Shown in pieces: positions 53,801 through 64,000 of a stretch of DNA of 64,000 nucleotides (position 1 is the first letter of the stretch; the number at the start of each line of letters is the position of its first letter). The position numbers were made by a program, and so were the translations under genes. Source of the stretch: Rhabditoides inermis. Lineage: Eukaryota; Nematoda; Chromadorea; Rhabditida; Rhabditidae. The notes under the pieces are model-generated. The model ran no database searches, was not told the origin of the DNA, and worked only from the letters and a program-made list of their open reading frames with translations. The stretch lies in the NCBI GenBank assembly GCA_963966185.1, contig CAWZYM010000109.1, forward strand, positions 955,280 to 1,019,279. Direction: 5' to 3'.

Positions 53801-55349
53801 ACGACCTGTGCAAATGCACATACATACTGCTCAAATGCAGAATGCACACAAAACATAGCATCACATGAATGCAAATCAATACAAGTACTATACTAATAGC
53901 AAGCACACTCACCTCCGGTCATTCCGCACAGTCTCTCCACCGTGTCAATGTCGGGCTCCACCTTCATTCCGGGTGTGAAGGGGGCCGGCTGCGCGGGCAC
54001 TCGCAACACAACCTGAAACAGGAAGTTCCACATCGGCAACAAGAATAAGAATCACGCATCTCAAACCACAACAACGCGATGTAAAAACGCACAGTGTACA
54101 ACCGCTGATCCCATCGGAACGCCTCCTCACAGAGCTCCAGTCCAGGCGACAGCTTGCCGTTTGCAGTCGAGAAGGTAATCTGCAAGATCGAGGGATTGGG
54201 ATACGGTAGGTGGGCAGAGTGCGAGATGCGGCAACCGCAAATACAACCACATGAATCAATAACACACTATATTGATAACTTAAAAAAAACTCACAGTTTG
54301 ATCCTTGGTTAGCTCGGAAGTGGACTGGGCGTCCGTGATCGCAATCAATACCACCGGCTCCACATAGTGCGGCATGCGACCGCACCCATAGTTGTCAATG
54401 CCCGACTGCGCTCTAAACTCAATGATAAATAACTATCATATAAGAACTGTGAGGTTTGGTACATTGACACGTACCGGTTGAGTTGGAGAAACTTGAAGGC
54501 ACTCGTGATAGCGGGGGCGAGCTGGTTGCGACCGCGGGGACGGAGTGCACGCAACTGCTCCGTGAATATAGCGTTGCCCTCGCGCCAGCCAGCCTGAAAG
54601 GAATCACTGTCCTGACAATATAACGCGTCCGGTCACTACTCACTACCACGTGATACTCGTGTCAAGATTCACAACAGAGTTACTTGGCGTAAACACCCGC
54701 TACACCCGTTGCAACAAGAGATAAGCACCTAGGCGAGTGAGTTCTTCCCCATTTCTTATCACAAACGTGAGGCTGGAAAAATGGCGTTGCAATGGTTGCG
54801 GCGGTGGGTCTACTATGGACGAGATGGATTACTCACTTTCCCGCCAGATCTCTGTTTCTCTCTCGTCCTTGCAAATGTGCGCTGTTCGCTCGCGAAAAAC
54901 CAGATGCCCTCTAATCTATTGTGTCACGGCGGGGCTCGCAACCCTTGTCCATGTGTGTCATGTGTATAGTTGTGCATTCATTGTATCATCAACCCCAAGT
55001 CTCCGCGGAGCACGCAGACGATAGGAGAAATGTGTCAGGTAGCCGGTGTGAGCGGACCGTCGCACCGTCTGCGTGCCCCGGTCGGACGGGCACGCACCTT
55101 CACGCATTTTGGAAAGTCCTCGGTAGTCAGCAGCATCATCCGATCGCCGCGCGCGTGCACGTCTCGCGATCGTTGCTGAAAGTGACCATGAACACAAATC
55201 AATATGAAAAAACGTAAATGCCACAAGGCAGCACAAACCTTGCAAAGGACGTCAACTACTGAGCGGGCGAGGTCTAGATTGGAGGTGCCGAGATAGTTGC
55301 GCTGCGCCATTGAAGCACTCGTGTCTACGAGGAACAGCAGAATCGTCAT
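50869..55349 (-). CDS. INTS6: Integrator complex subunit 6
   Basis: VWA-domain subunit of Integrator, which recruits PP2A and attenuates Pol II transcription and processes snRNA 3' ends. About 19 exons. N-terminal VWA: MTILLFLVDTSASMAQRNYL with an intact MIDAS DTSAS (55240-55349), GDRMMLLTTEDFPKCVK, AGWREGNAIFTEQLRALRP, GIDNYGCGRMPHYVEPVVL, AITD, EEAFRWDQRLYTV. Middle: GAGHWPIPEAFWHE, EFPFDKYELEPSPLADYV, GRPFGYLKAASNLQAVNLFI, MPYDYPILLKLIDE and LKKALLR. Then MGNYDEYAKCN and KAFGNPYKLDKKSMAIDE. C-terminus: LLEFALRDSRRFKRKALSDT, the INTS6/SAGE/DDX26B C-terminal domain, ending ASSTAVRP. The reading frame shifts by one base at about 51448-51449 in a Ser/Asp-rich linker; both flanking frames look coding. 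Divergent from MED14 with about 450 bp between starts. Confidence 0.94.
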
Positions 55350-55797
55350 TGCTCATTGGGCTGATCGATACGCAGATAACTCTACGGAACAACCGCCTAC
55401 TGCGCAGTGACCGCTACGATTCAAACCGCCACTCGCCAGCACTCAGTCTGCCGACTGAGCAGAAGCTCCGCCCACCGACCTCTTTTATACTCAAGTCCGC
55501 GACGCAACCGCTCCGCACGCAGGCCGTTTCGTGGTGAGAGTCAGTTTCCCGCGCCTCCAGCTGATTGTTTCTTTTGTTATTCAAATTTACATATACTAAT
55601 TACAAAGTGTGTTTGTAGTTTGTGTTCTGCTACAAAAGTTATTCACATTACCTCGCGAATGGTCTGTTTATCGGCGGAAGTACTGTCAAACTGTTTTCAT
55701 CACAATTCGCGTGTGAACACTGAATAGAATTCAATTTTATTGCAAAATCTTTACAGTGATATCCTTGCTTTGGCGTTGATTGGGACCGGAAGGTAGC
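55350..55797. promoter_or_regulatory. Divergent INTS6 / MED14 promoter region
   Basis: A 448-bp gap between head-to-head start codons. It contains an E2F-type site TTTCCCGCGCC (55545-55555), a CCGCCCACC GC-box-like site (about 55468-55476) and a CAGCTGATTG block (55559-55568). The MED14-side acceptor-like CTTTACAG ends at 55756, 41 nt before the start codon. Confidence 0.45.
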
Positions 55798-57981
55798 ATG
55801 ATGCCGGGCACTCCCCAGCAGTCACCGCTGGCGTTCGGTCTCCAGCAGCAGGGACAGCACACCCCTCAGATGCAACACCACATGCAACAACAGCAGCAGC
55901 AACAAATGCAACAGCAACAGCAACCGCCGCGCAAGCCGGTATGCAAATCAGAATGTACGATGATTCACATGGATGCTTCGCAGATGTTCGATCTGATGGA
56001 CGAGGACGATCCGAAGCCGGCGCTTCCACCGGTGCCGGAGAGGTGCGGGCCACCCACCATCAGTCTCGCCACCCTACTCAACTTCGCCGTGCAGCAGGTC
56101 TTTCACGAGATCACCGTGCTGTCCGAACTGTGAGTGGTTGCTATGTTTGACTTATCGCCAAAAGAGTCCGTTAGTCACATGTGTATTTGCAACTCCGTTT
56201 CAGGCTGCCGAAGAAGCTCGACAATGATCGCAAGATCTCGCTGGTGCAGTTTGCGCAGTCGACGCGAATGCTCTTCGTGAAGCTGCTCGCGATCGTCAAA
56301 TGGGTCAAGACCAGCAAGAAGTTCGAGTCGTGCTCGGTGAGTGTTCAGTGTTGCAAACAAAACCATTTCCACTGAACTTGGATCAAGTGATTACTATGCA
56401 AGTGTATGACTGTCCCTCTTGCAGGCGATCTGCTACCTTCTGGACCAGCAGGCGCAGTTTTTCGTGGAGACTGCCGACCGCTTCGTGCAGCTGTCGAGGG
56501 AGGAGCTCGTCTTCGCCCGCCTTCCCGCATTCCAGATATGCCCCGGTGAGGAAAGCATTCATTGTTCTTGTTTACACATGTCTAATTGATTCGTAGCATT
56601 GATTTGTAGCCAAGTTATATACTTTTGTATAATATAGTATACTTGTATTGTAGATGAATCGTTTTCAGCCGTGGACGTGCTGACCAAGGGCACGTACCAG
56701 CGTCTGCCGCTCTGCATCAAGCAGCGGTTCATCAAGGAGGGCAAGATCACGCCCAAGGTACGCTTTTACTATTCCCAACGCATGTTCTCACTTTTATTTT
56801 GATATACGTTCTGTGAAATTGTCTTGTATATGTTATTCTTATTATCACGTGAATTGTGAGAAATTGAGTTTGCTAACAGTGTTTTGTTTTCATATAAAAC
56901 TGTTGAAACGTATATAAACATGGGATGGACTCACCCCTATACTTTGCAGGAGCAGGCATGCGTGCTGGTCCGTCTGAACCAGGTGCTGCAGTACCGCATC
57001 TCGCGCTGCGCCCACGCCCTCTCCCCTCGCATCAAGCAGGTCATCATCAGGAACGGAATGGTGGGTCAAGGGTCATGTCAGCGCGCGATTACTTTAGCCA
57101 GTTTGTATAAGCCGTGAGGTGTGTCGTTATGTTGTTTTTCGCAAAACAATTAATAGTTGTATGGCTAGTAGTTACAAGGGCAGTGAAACCTAGAACCGAC
57201 AATGTCGTGTAAAGAAGGCGCGCGATTTTCAGTTGACTCTGGTGGTGCCGGGTGAGTTCGAGGTGTCGTTCACTGTGCTGGGAGAGATGGACACGATCAA
57301 GTGGACACTGCTCAACATCAAGGTGGGTGGTGGGCAAGAGAGGGAGAGGAAGTGGGAGGGAGATGAGAGAGGAGGAAAGGAAGATGGAGGCACACAGACA
57401 CGGACAGACAGAAGCGAAGAACAAGTGCGGAGTGGAAGGAGAGAGAGAGAGAGAGACATAGCTCTTTCAGATGCTGGTGGAGGACTACGAGATCGGGTAC
57501 GGCACACAGCTGGTGCACCCGCTGCAGCTGCACATGATCCACAACGTGCTGCAGACCAGGATGGACGTCAGCCGGCAGGTGCGTCACGGGTTTCGTATTC
57601 ATTTTTATACTTACTTTGTGTTTTCACTCAGCTTTAGCTACATCCATTGAAATCCGTTTTTGTCCATATCCAGTTGAGTATAGCATGACACGTATTTGTA
57701 AGGGTAAACATTTTCCATGTGGCTTGGTTAATGGTTGGATGGTTGGTTTTATTTCAACTGTGCGGACAGACACGTTATTGATTATCGTTTTGCATTTTAC
57801 GAATGAATGAGGTACGAAACATATTTATTATTGCTTTTTCACCGTTGTATACCTTTTTAGCCAAATGTACTTTCATTTCAGCCCATCTCGGAAGCGTACC
57901 AGTTCCTTCACGCGTTTGCGCAAGGACTGCAGTTGGAGGTGCTCTACTGCCAGTCCCTTCAGTTGGCAGCGCCCAATGGAA

Positions 57982-58032
<51 letters not shown>

Positions 58033-59133
58033 ATGATTGCAGGCTGCACAACAAGCTGATGATCGAGCGGTATGACCCGAAGGAGCGCACGCTGTCCATT
58101 GGCTACTGGCTGCAGCGCGTCACTGCCAGAAGGGGCACCCTCGCCGGAAAGTGAGTGTTTTATTTAAATTTGGTTTTAAAACTATTATTGTGTCTTCCAG
58201 GTACGTTCCGCAGTACCGCGTGCTGATCTATGGGGATAAGAACGATCCGAATGGAGGGTTGAAGGTGGGTAAAGGGAAAGAGAGACAGAGAGAGGAAAGA
58301 GAGAGAGTGAGTGGAGAGAGAAGAGAGGAATTTTCAGGTGCGCCACTACCCCACCAGCAACAACCTGGGCGAGCTAGATGACCGAACGGGGTGAGTGAGT
58401 GATTTGTGCGACAATCGCTCTAGATTTATTGGTCTCATAATTGTTTGACTGTATGTGATTTTGGAGTGAAACATGTATTTCGTATGTTTTTTATGACCGA
58501 ACGGGGTGAGTGATTGGATTGGAAGGATTGAGCTAGTAAAGAAGAACAATTGGACCCATCATTTTTTCCATATCTGTCATATCGGAGTGAAACTTATTTC
58601 CTCTCTCATTTCCTCAATCCGCTGTTCCGTTTCAGTCGCCTGTCTATGGAGCGTCTTCTGTCGGAGACACTGGCGATGCGATGCCGGGAGCGACTGCTGA
58701 GGATCAGAAAGAAGTGAGTCCTGAGTCTTTTCATTTTGTATTATCACAGTAGGACGGAACCACCAACAGAGACTTCACGTTGTGTTACATATCCGTTGTT
58801 GTGTTATTGATGATATCGGCAGTAAATCAATTCAATTTGTTAGTGATATTGACGAGTCGCAAGGAGATGTGAGCACGAGTGTGTGTTCTAGGCTGGAGGC
58901 CGCGCAGCCGCGCGCGATGGTGCACCTGACGGGTGCGGCCGCGCCCACCCTCACCTACCCCCTGCTCACCGACAGCGCAGGCTGCAAAACGGTAAGAACA
59001 TTGTCATACGCATGTCAATCAATCAATCTTTTATTGTGTAATGGTCATTTTGTGCGCTTTTAGGAGGAGCTGGTGATTTCGGTGAACATGTTCAGCGGAC
59101 GCGTGCTGTGCAAGCTGACTGTGCTGGGTGGGT

Positions 59134-59179
<46 letters not shown>

Positions 59180-59658
59180 AAAATAAATACAACGAGTTTC
59201 TTTCCAGAGAAGCGTGCGGAGCTGCGCGAGTTGGAGAAGGCGTTGTACGACTCGCAGCCGATGGAGACTCTCAGGAAGCTCATCGACAGGCTGAAGTGAG
59301 TGTGGTCGGGTTTGGAGATTTTGGTTGGATGGGTGGATGGAGCGCGGATGCCTTGGATGGAGCATTGTGGCGAATTACATGTATGAGTTGTGACTATTTG
59401 ATGTGTGGTCGTAATCGAAGCTTGCTCGTCAGAGTTTTCTCACACTCAGACAGTTTTGAAAGAGCAGCCATCCATAGTTTTCAGCTCTGACTACTTTATC
59501 GATCATACCAAAGTGACACTTCTGTCTCGTTTGCAGGGTGTTGGTGATGATGGAGCGGTACAAGGGGGCGGTGGCGTCCCTCCAGGTGCGCGTCGTCAGC
59601 CACGCACAGATGCTGCCATACGTCAATGCGGTGGGGAAGGGGGGGGGAGGGAGGGAGG

Positions 59659-59707
<49 letters not shown>

Positions 59708-62700
59708 AGGGAGGGAGAGGGAGAGAGAGAGAGGGAGGGGGAGAGAGAGAGAGGGGGAGAGAGAGAGAGGGGAGAGAGAGAGAGAGAGAGAGGGGAGAGA
59801 GAAGGAAGAGGCGCACGCTGCCTTTCTGCCTCCCACTTTGTTCGCCATGTTAACGAGTAAAGAAAGGGTTTGATGAGAGGTTGAGAGGTGTGGAGTCGAT
59901 TGATCATCCTTGCATTCAGGTGCGCGACATGCCCGCCGACCGCGTCTATCTGCAGTTCATCAAGGAGGAGCACTTCTACTTGGTGGGTCGCTTCTCGTTT
60001 TTTTTTTGCCTTGTGTGAATACTGTCATTATAACTGATTGAAATTAAGTGATTCATCACAAATTAATTCCTGTGATCAATGTTGTTGGAAACAGCAGCTC
60101 ATTGGAAACATTGCTAGCGATTGAGATACGGTTCACTTTTGAAACATGGTTTCACATGGTTTGATGGGTGTCTGTGCGGTTTCATTGCGCGATTGATATA
60201 CGGTTTACCCTTGAAACATGGTTTTACCTGGTCGATTGAATGATGTGATTGCAGATCGTGACGTTCGTGCCGGACGACGAGCAGTGTGTGCGGGTGGAGC
60301 TGTTCCTCCTGTCGACAGTCGACGACAAAATCAAGATGCTCGAGCTGAGCAAGGTGAGGGAGGGGGGGGGGGGAAGCAGCTGATTTTATGAAGTCTGTAC
60401 TGAGTATGGAGACTGTCTGTGACTGTGATTGTGAACATAGGAATTTGAGAATAGTGAAGTGACATTGCGAACACTGCACATAGTTGAAGATGTGAGAGTC
60501 GAAGAAAGCAGTGTAGGATGTGATGTGTGTTGCAGGAGCGCACGTCTATCACCACTCCCATGTCCCGCTTCCTTCCGAAGCAGACGCGCCTCGGTCTCGG
60601 AGAGGGCGGCAGGGAGGAGGAGGCGGACGAGTGGACACCGCCAAGCAAGGTACTATTGTGCATCAGTAGAAAATATGTTTCATACAGAGTGTATACTCTT
60701 GTTTTGTGGTTTGTGTTCAATGCCATAGAGTTTTCTTTCATTATAGACGCTTCATACTAAGAGTATACTCTTGTTTTGTGTTTGGTGTTCAATTATTAAG
60801 CGGAAGACAAACTCAAATCTAGGGCTAGATTTTGCCTCAGAAACACCTCAGATTCGTATCTGAGTCTCGGAAAGTGGGTCAGATTTTGCCTCAGATTTTG
60901 CCCCAGATTGTCTCGCCAGCCTCAGAAATAGGGTCAGATTGTTGCTTAGAATAGTTTATTCATAAGTTGTTATGACATACACACAAATCGAACAATGAAA
61001 TAGTACAGCTACGGTTTGGAACTGCGCTTCCCGCCGAAAGGTGGCGAACTCGAGATTGGTCTCGCAGCGAATCTGTGGGTATGGCTGGGCTTTCTGGGAC
61101 TGGGTCGCCCATCCTTGGCGCGCTTTTCTGATCCTGGACGGTGTGCTGACTGGCAAAATGCCCGTTACCATGTCCCCAATTTCGTAACGAGACAAATCTC
61201 TTTCGGCGGGAAGCAACAATCTGACCCTCTTTCTGAGGCTGGAGAAACAATCTGAGGCAAAATCTGAGGCAAATCTTACCCAAAATCTGAACCTCTTTCC
61301 GACCCTCAGATACAAATCTGAGCCTGTTTCTGACCCTAGGATTTGAGTCTGCCCGCTACTTTATGTTGTCTTGTTAGTAATACTTGTCATTCAGCGCATG
61401 CGCCTTCCGGTATCAGCCGTGCCAGCAGTGGTGGTGGTGGGAGGGGGAGGGGAGGCTGGCGAGTCGACGGCGTCCCGACCGAGTGTCCACCGGATGCTCA
61501 CTGTCGCCGTGGCGGCTGTCGATGATCGGTCGGTGAGGGAGAGAGGCCAGAGGGGGGGGGGGGTGGTGTATTGTGAGATGTATGTTTCACTGTGAAGTAA
61601 TATTGGGAACGAGAGGTTTTCTGTAATAATGACTCAGACTTGTTTGTAATGAGCTACTGATAACTGATTAGTATAAATAGTGATGCATGATGTGTTTCAG
61701 GGTGTGCTTTATGCGTCTGTGCGACGAGCTCGACCGTCGCGGCATCCGCTACAGGAGCGTGGAGGAGGAGCCGGTGGTCGGGGGACTGTGTCTGCATATA
61801 GAGGAGTGAGTGGGAGATGGGGAAGAAGGAATGTGCGCACGGTGAGGGACAAGAATGCAATGATTGAGAGGGGAGGTGAAGGGAGGGGGTAGACGGACAA
61901 AGAGTTAGTGAATGGTCAGGGTGAGGGACGAGAATGCAAGAGTGTGGTTGGTTGAAAAGTGTTTTGTGAGTTGTATGTTTCGTGTTGCGTATGTGTTAGA
62001 GAGTTGCTGGTTACACAATGGGTCCTTCTTCCGATCTTGAAATCAAAAGCAAAACCATGCATTGTGCAATAGCGCGTGTTGCAGTGTCTCGTCGGCGCTG
62101 GACGTGTCGTGTCCCGAGTTCTTCTCGTCGCTCGTCCGCTGTTGCATGCGCCTCGACACTCGCGCCCGTCTCATCTGGCCATTCGAGTGCGCCATGCGAG
62201 AGAACCCCCTCCCGGTCGACTACCACGCAGAGACGCACGCCGACGGGGTGGCTTGCTAAGCAAGGGTTGATGAGCAATATCATAGGTTCCTGAGAGGGGT
62301 GGATGACACATTGTCAAACGAACCATAGGTTCATGAGTGGGGTGGATACCTGGACACATTGTGTTTTGCGTGGAGGCCATACCTCATACACGGTAACTGA
62401 AACAACGTCGCTTTGATTCTGACCACTGTACTGTGTCTTGATAGTATGCAAAAACTATGAGATGAGATTTCTATGACTTGAGCTGCTTGAAGATCGATTA
62501 CTTTGTCCGGAGACTATTTGGTTATGATTGCACAATGGAACTTATGGCTGACGTGAATGGCAAAGTATGGTTCAAGAAGTGATTGTGTGTGAATTTTCAA
62601 GGTATCGTTTGGACCAGTAGTCAGTAGTGAATGACAATGACAAGGTGCATGACATTTTGAGTAAATGACAATTATCTTTTTTGAGGGAATGTCTCCCTTG

Positions 62701-63062
62701 CAGGCGTGCACCTCGTGGGTGACGGAGCTGTCGGACAACCGCAGCAACCTGCAGATGCCCAACAGCGACTCGATCAGGTACGGAAGGGGGGGGGGTGTCC
62801 GTTGCCTGTTGCCACGTTGCCAGTCTCTTTTTTGATGGTGTCATAGTGTGTTTGGTCGCTCTGATAGGGTTTCTGGCGAGAGTATTATTTTTCGTGGTGT
62901 TTGACTATGCAGTTTATAGTGGTGTGGTTGTTGAGTTTGCGGGATCTCATTTTATCCGTTCAGCACGACGATCGTGGACCGTCTGTCGATCTACGCGCAC
63001 ATGTTCAAGCTGGTGCACCGCTTCAGCCGCGCCTACCACGCATACTACAAGGACATGTGCAG
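55798..63062 (+). CDS. MED14: Mediator subunit 14 (RGR1), 3' end beyond window
   Basis: Central scaffold of Mediator, linking head, middle and tail modules. About 24 exons are visible. The start [20 protein letters not shown] is followed by a Gln/His-rich tract, then [20 protein letters not shown] and [53 protein letters not shown]: the conserved RGR1 N-terminal helical domain. Then [78 protein letters not shown] and LSIGYWLQR, as in MED14. C-terminal parts include [20 protein letters not shown] (exon 62085-62240), [16 protein letters not shown] and [20 protein letters not shown] (62963-63062). About 870 residues are present; the rest lies to the right. Many introns carry (GA)n/(CT)n. Confidence 0.92.
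60799..61357. mobile_element. ~559-bp inverted-repeat element in a MED14 intron
   Basis: The left end AGCGGAAGACAAACTCAAAT and right end (ATTTGAGTCTGCCCGCT) are inverted repeats. Arms of about 160 bp (60799-60960; 61200-61357) are built of degenerate tandem CAGATTTTGCCTCAG-type motifs. The interior carries CCGCCGAAAG and its complement CTTTCGGCGGG. No coding sequence. Removing it would leave a normal-size intron between the DEWTPPSK exon and the [10 protein letters not shown] exon. Confidence 0.75.
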
Positions 63063-63295
63063 GGTGGGTGTGTTGGCAAGTTGGAATGATTAGCTTGATT
63101 AAAGTTCTGTGGTTTTTTTTGCTATGACTTGATGGTGAAACGTAGTTTATTGTGTTTTACACCATGCATATGAGGGACATGTGTAGGATAGTTGGTGAGG
63201 GTTGGTTGGATGGAATGTTTTGTTTAATGTTGGTGATTGAGTTCTGCGGTTTTTCATTTTGATATGGTTTGATGGTGAAACGTAGTTCATAAAGT
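63050..63295 (+). repeat. Local tandem duplication at the end of a MED14 exon
   Basis: The segment from GGACATGTGCAG through TGATGGTGAAACGTAGTTTA (63050-63152) recurs diverged at 63176-63295 (GGACATGTGTAG ... TGATGGTGAAACGTAGTTCA). It duplicates the last 12 bp of the exon plus its intron; the copy has lost the donor. Confidence 0.65.
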
Positions 63296-63647
63296 GAGTG
63301 GAATTTGCGAATTTATGGGTTCATTTCCACATTGGTATTGTTGACGAGTTGTCTTTGTCGATGATATATTTGTGCAAAAGGGATAGGGGTGGTTTGTATC
63401 ATCGCGCTCCTAGGCGTCTGACAAGGAAAGTGTCTCAGGGCCTCCGCTCCAAATTGAACGAAATGTGGCTCATTCGCTAGCCAAGGGCTTCCTGATCAAT
63501 GTTGCCATTGATCATTTTTGCTGCGGTGCACGTTGAAGTACCGTAATCCTACCGTAAAGTTTTGACGATTTCCGTGCTTTTTCACTGTTTTCACTGTTTT
63601 TCACCGAGTAGTCATCGCGTTTGAGAGAACACAAATCCAGCTCGGTT

Positions 63648-63720
63648 GTCCTAGTGGTTAGCGAGTCGGCGTAGTATTCTGGCAGTGCCGGGTTCGATCC
63701 CGGCTATAGTCTTTTTGTTT
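63648..63720 (+). repeat. tRNA-derived SINE-like segment or tRNA pseudogene
   Basis: A-box CCTAGTGGTTAGCGAG, T-arm CCGGGTTCGATCCCGG with perfect stem, then a T5 terminator at 63713. The acceptor and anticodon stems do not pair convincingly, so it is likely not a functional tRNA, but a Pol III promoter looks intact. It shares TAGTGGTTAGCGAG with 36905-36997 (minus). Confidence 0.5.
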
Positions 63721-64000
63721 TTGCAACTTTGAATATATTCGAAAGTGATGAATATATCAACATTAATCATATAACAATAACATAATACCGACTAACGCTG
63801 TTTTGAAATAAATTAAATCAGTAGGTTAACATCTATAGACTAACAACAACATGCAATTCTACTTGTCATTAATCATGATTTATGATAACCATCACGGATT
63901 GTCGTTCATGAGTCACCACCAACAGAAAAAGAACTTGAACAAGAACGGTGGCAAAGAAGCAAAGGGTCCGGAATGGGCAGTGCCTGGTGACGATGCGGCG

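Noticed and set aside
59429..59973. Ser/Leu-rich and Glu/Arg-rich frames over MED14 introns
   Set aside because: Translations of (GA)n/(CT)n tracts.

Overview
This is eukaryotic nuclear DNA from a metazoan, most likely a protostome. Genes are dense and split into many small exons (mostly 60-300 bp) by short introns, nearly all GT-AG and mostly with a pyrimidine-CAG acceptor. Most introns and intergenic gaps carry long (GA)n/(CT)n runs. At least six start codons lie 0 to about 45 nt downstream of a perfect acceptor-like tract (for example TTTTTCAG before the RUVBL2 start, TTCAG|ATG in the BET gene). That suggests spliced-leader trans-splicing. Nematodes fit best; the species cannot be named from sequence alone, and other trans-splicing phyla remain possible.

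Layout. 1-6664: two tandem, same-strand (minus) arylacetamide-deacetylase/HSL-family esterase genes, the left one cut by the window edge; their upstream regions share conserved blocks, so promoters were duplicated too. 6.7-21.9 kb: repeat-rich, gene-poor DNA with three copies of a dispersed repeat, a perfect (TTG)76/(TATG)~566 compound microsatellite of 2.5 kb, a 1.86 kb element with GC-rich terminal inverted repeats enclosing a spliced gene or pseudogene, and a 1.39 kb fold-back element. 21.96-23.55 kb: a plus-strand secreted protein with a Lys/Glu-rich region and a C-terminal saposin-B domain. 23.89-31.7 kb (minus): a long coiled-coil protein that reads as an angiomotin (motin) homologue, with hairpin elements in its introns. 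32.2-33.3 kb: a palindromic element inserted in a 42-bp minisatellite. 33.61-39.41 kb (minus): an endosomal NHE6/7/9-type Na+/H+ exchanger.

40.83-64 kb holds five housekeeping genes, four of them RNA polymerase II regulators: a BRD4-like BET protein (minus), RUVBL2/reptin (plus), mitochondrial ribosomal protein mL51 (minus), Integrator subunit INTS6 (minus) and Mediator subunit MED14 (plus, cut by the right edge). BET/RUVBL2 and INTS6/MED14 are divergent pairs sharing short promoters with E2F-, CCAAT- and X-box-like sites.

The most notable observation is in the BET gene. Two adjacent 120-nt, phase 0-0 exons each encode the same second half of bromodomain 1 and are separated by only 14 nt. 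They cannot sensibly be spliced together, so they look like mutually exclusive exons giving two different acetyl-lysine pockets. Other points of interest are an apparent 1-nt frameshift in INTS6, a BRD4 short/long-like isoform switch, and several non-autonomous elements.
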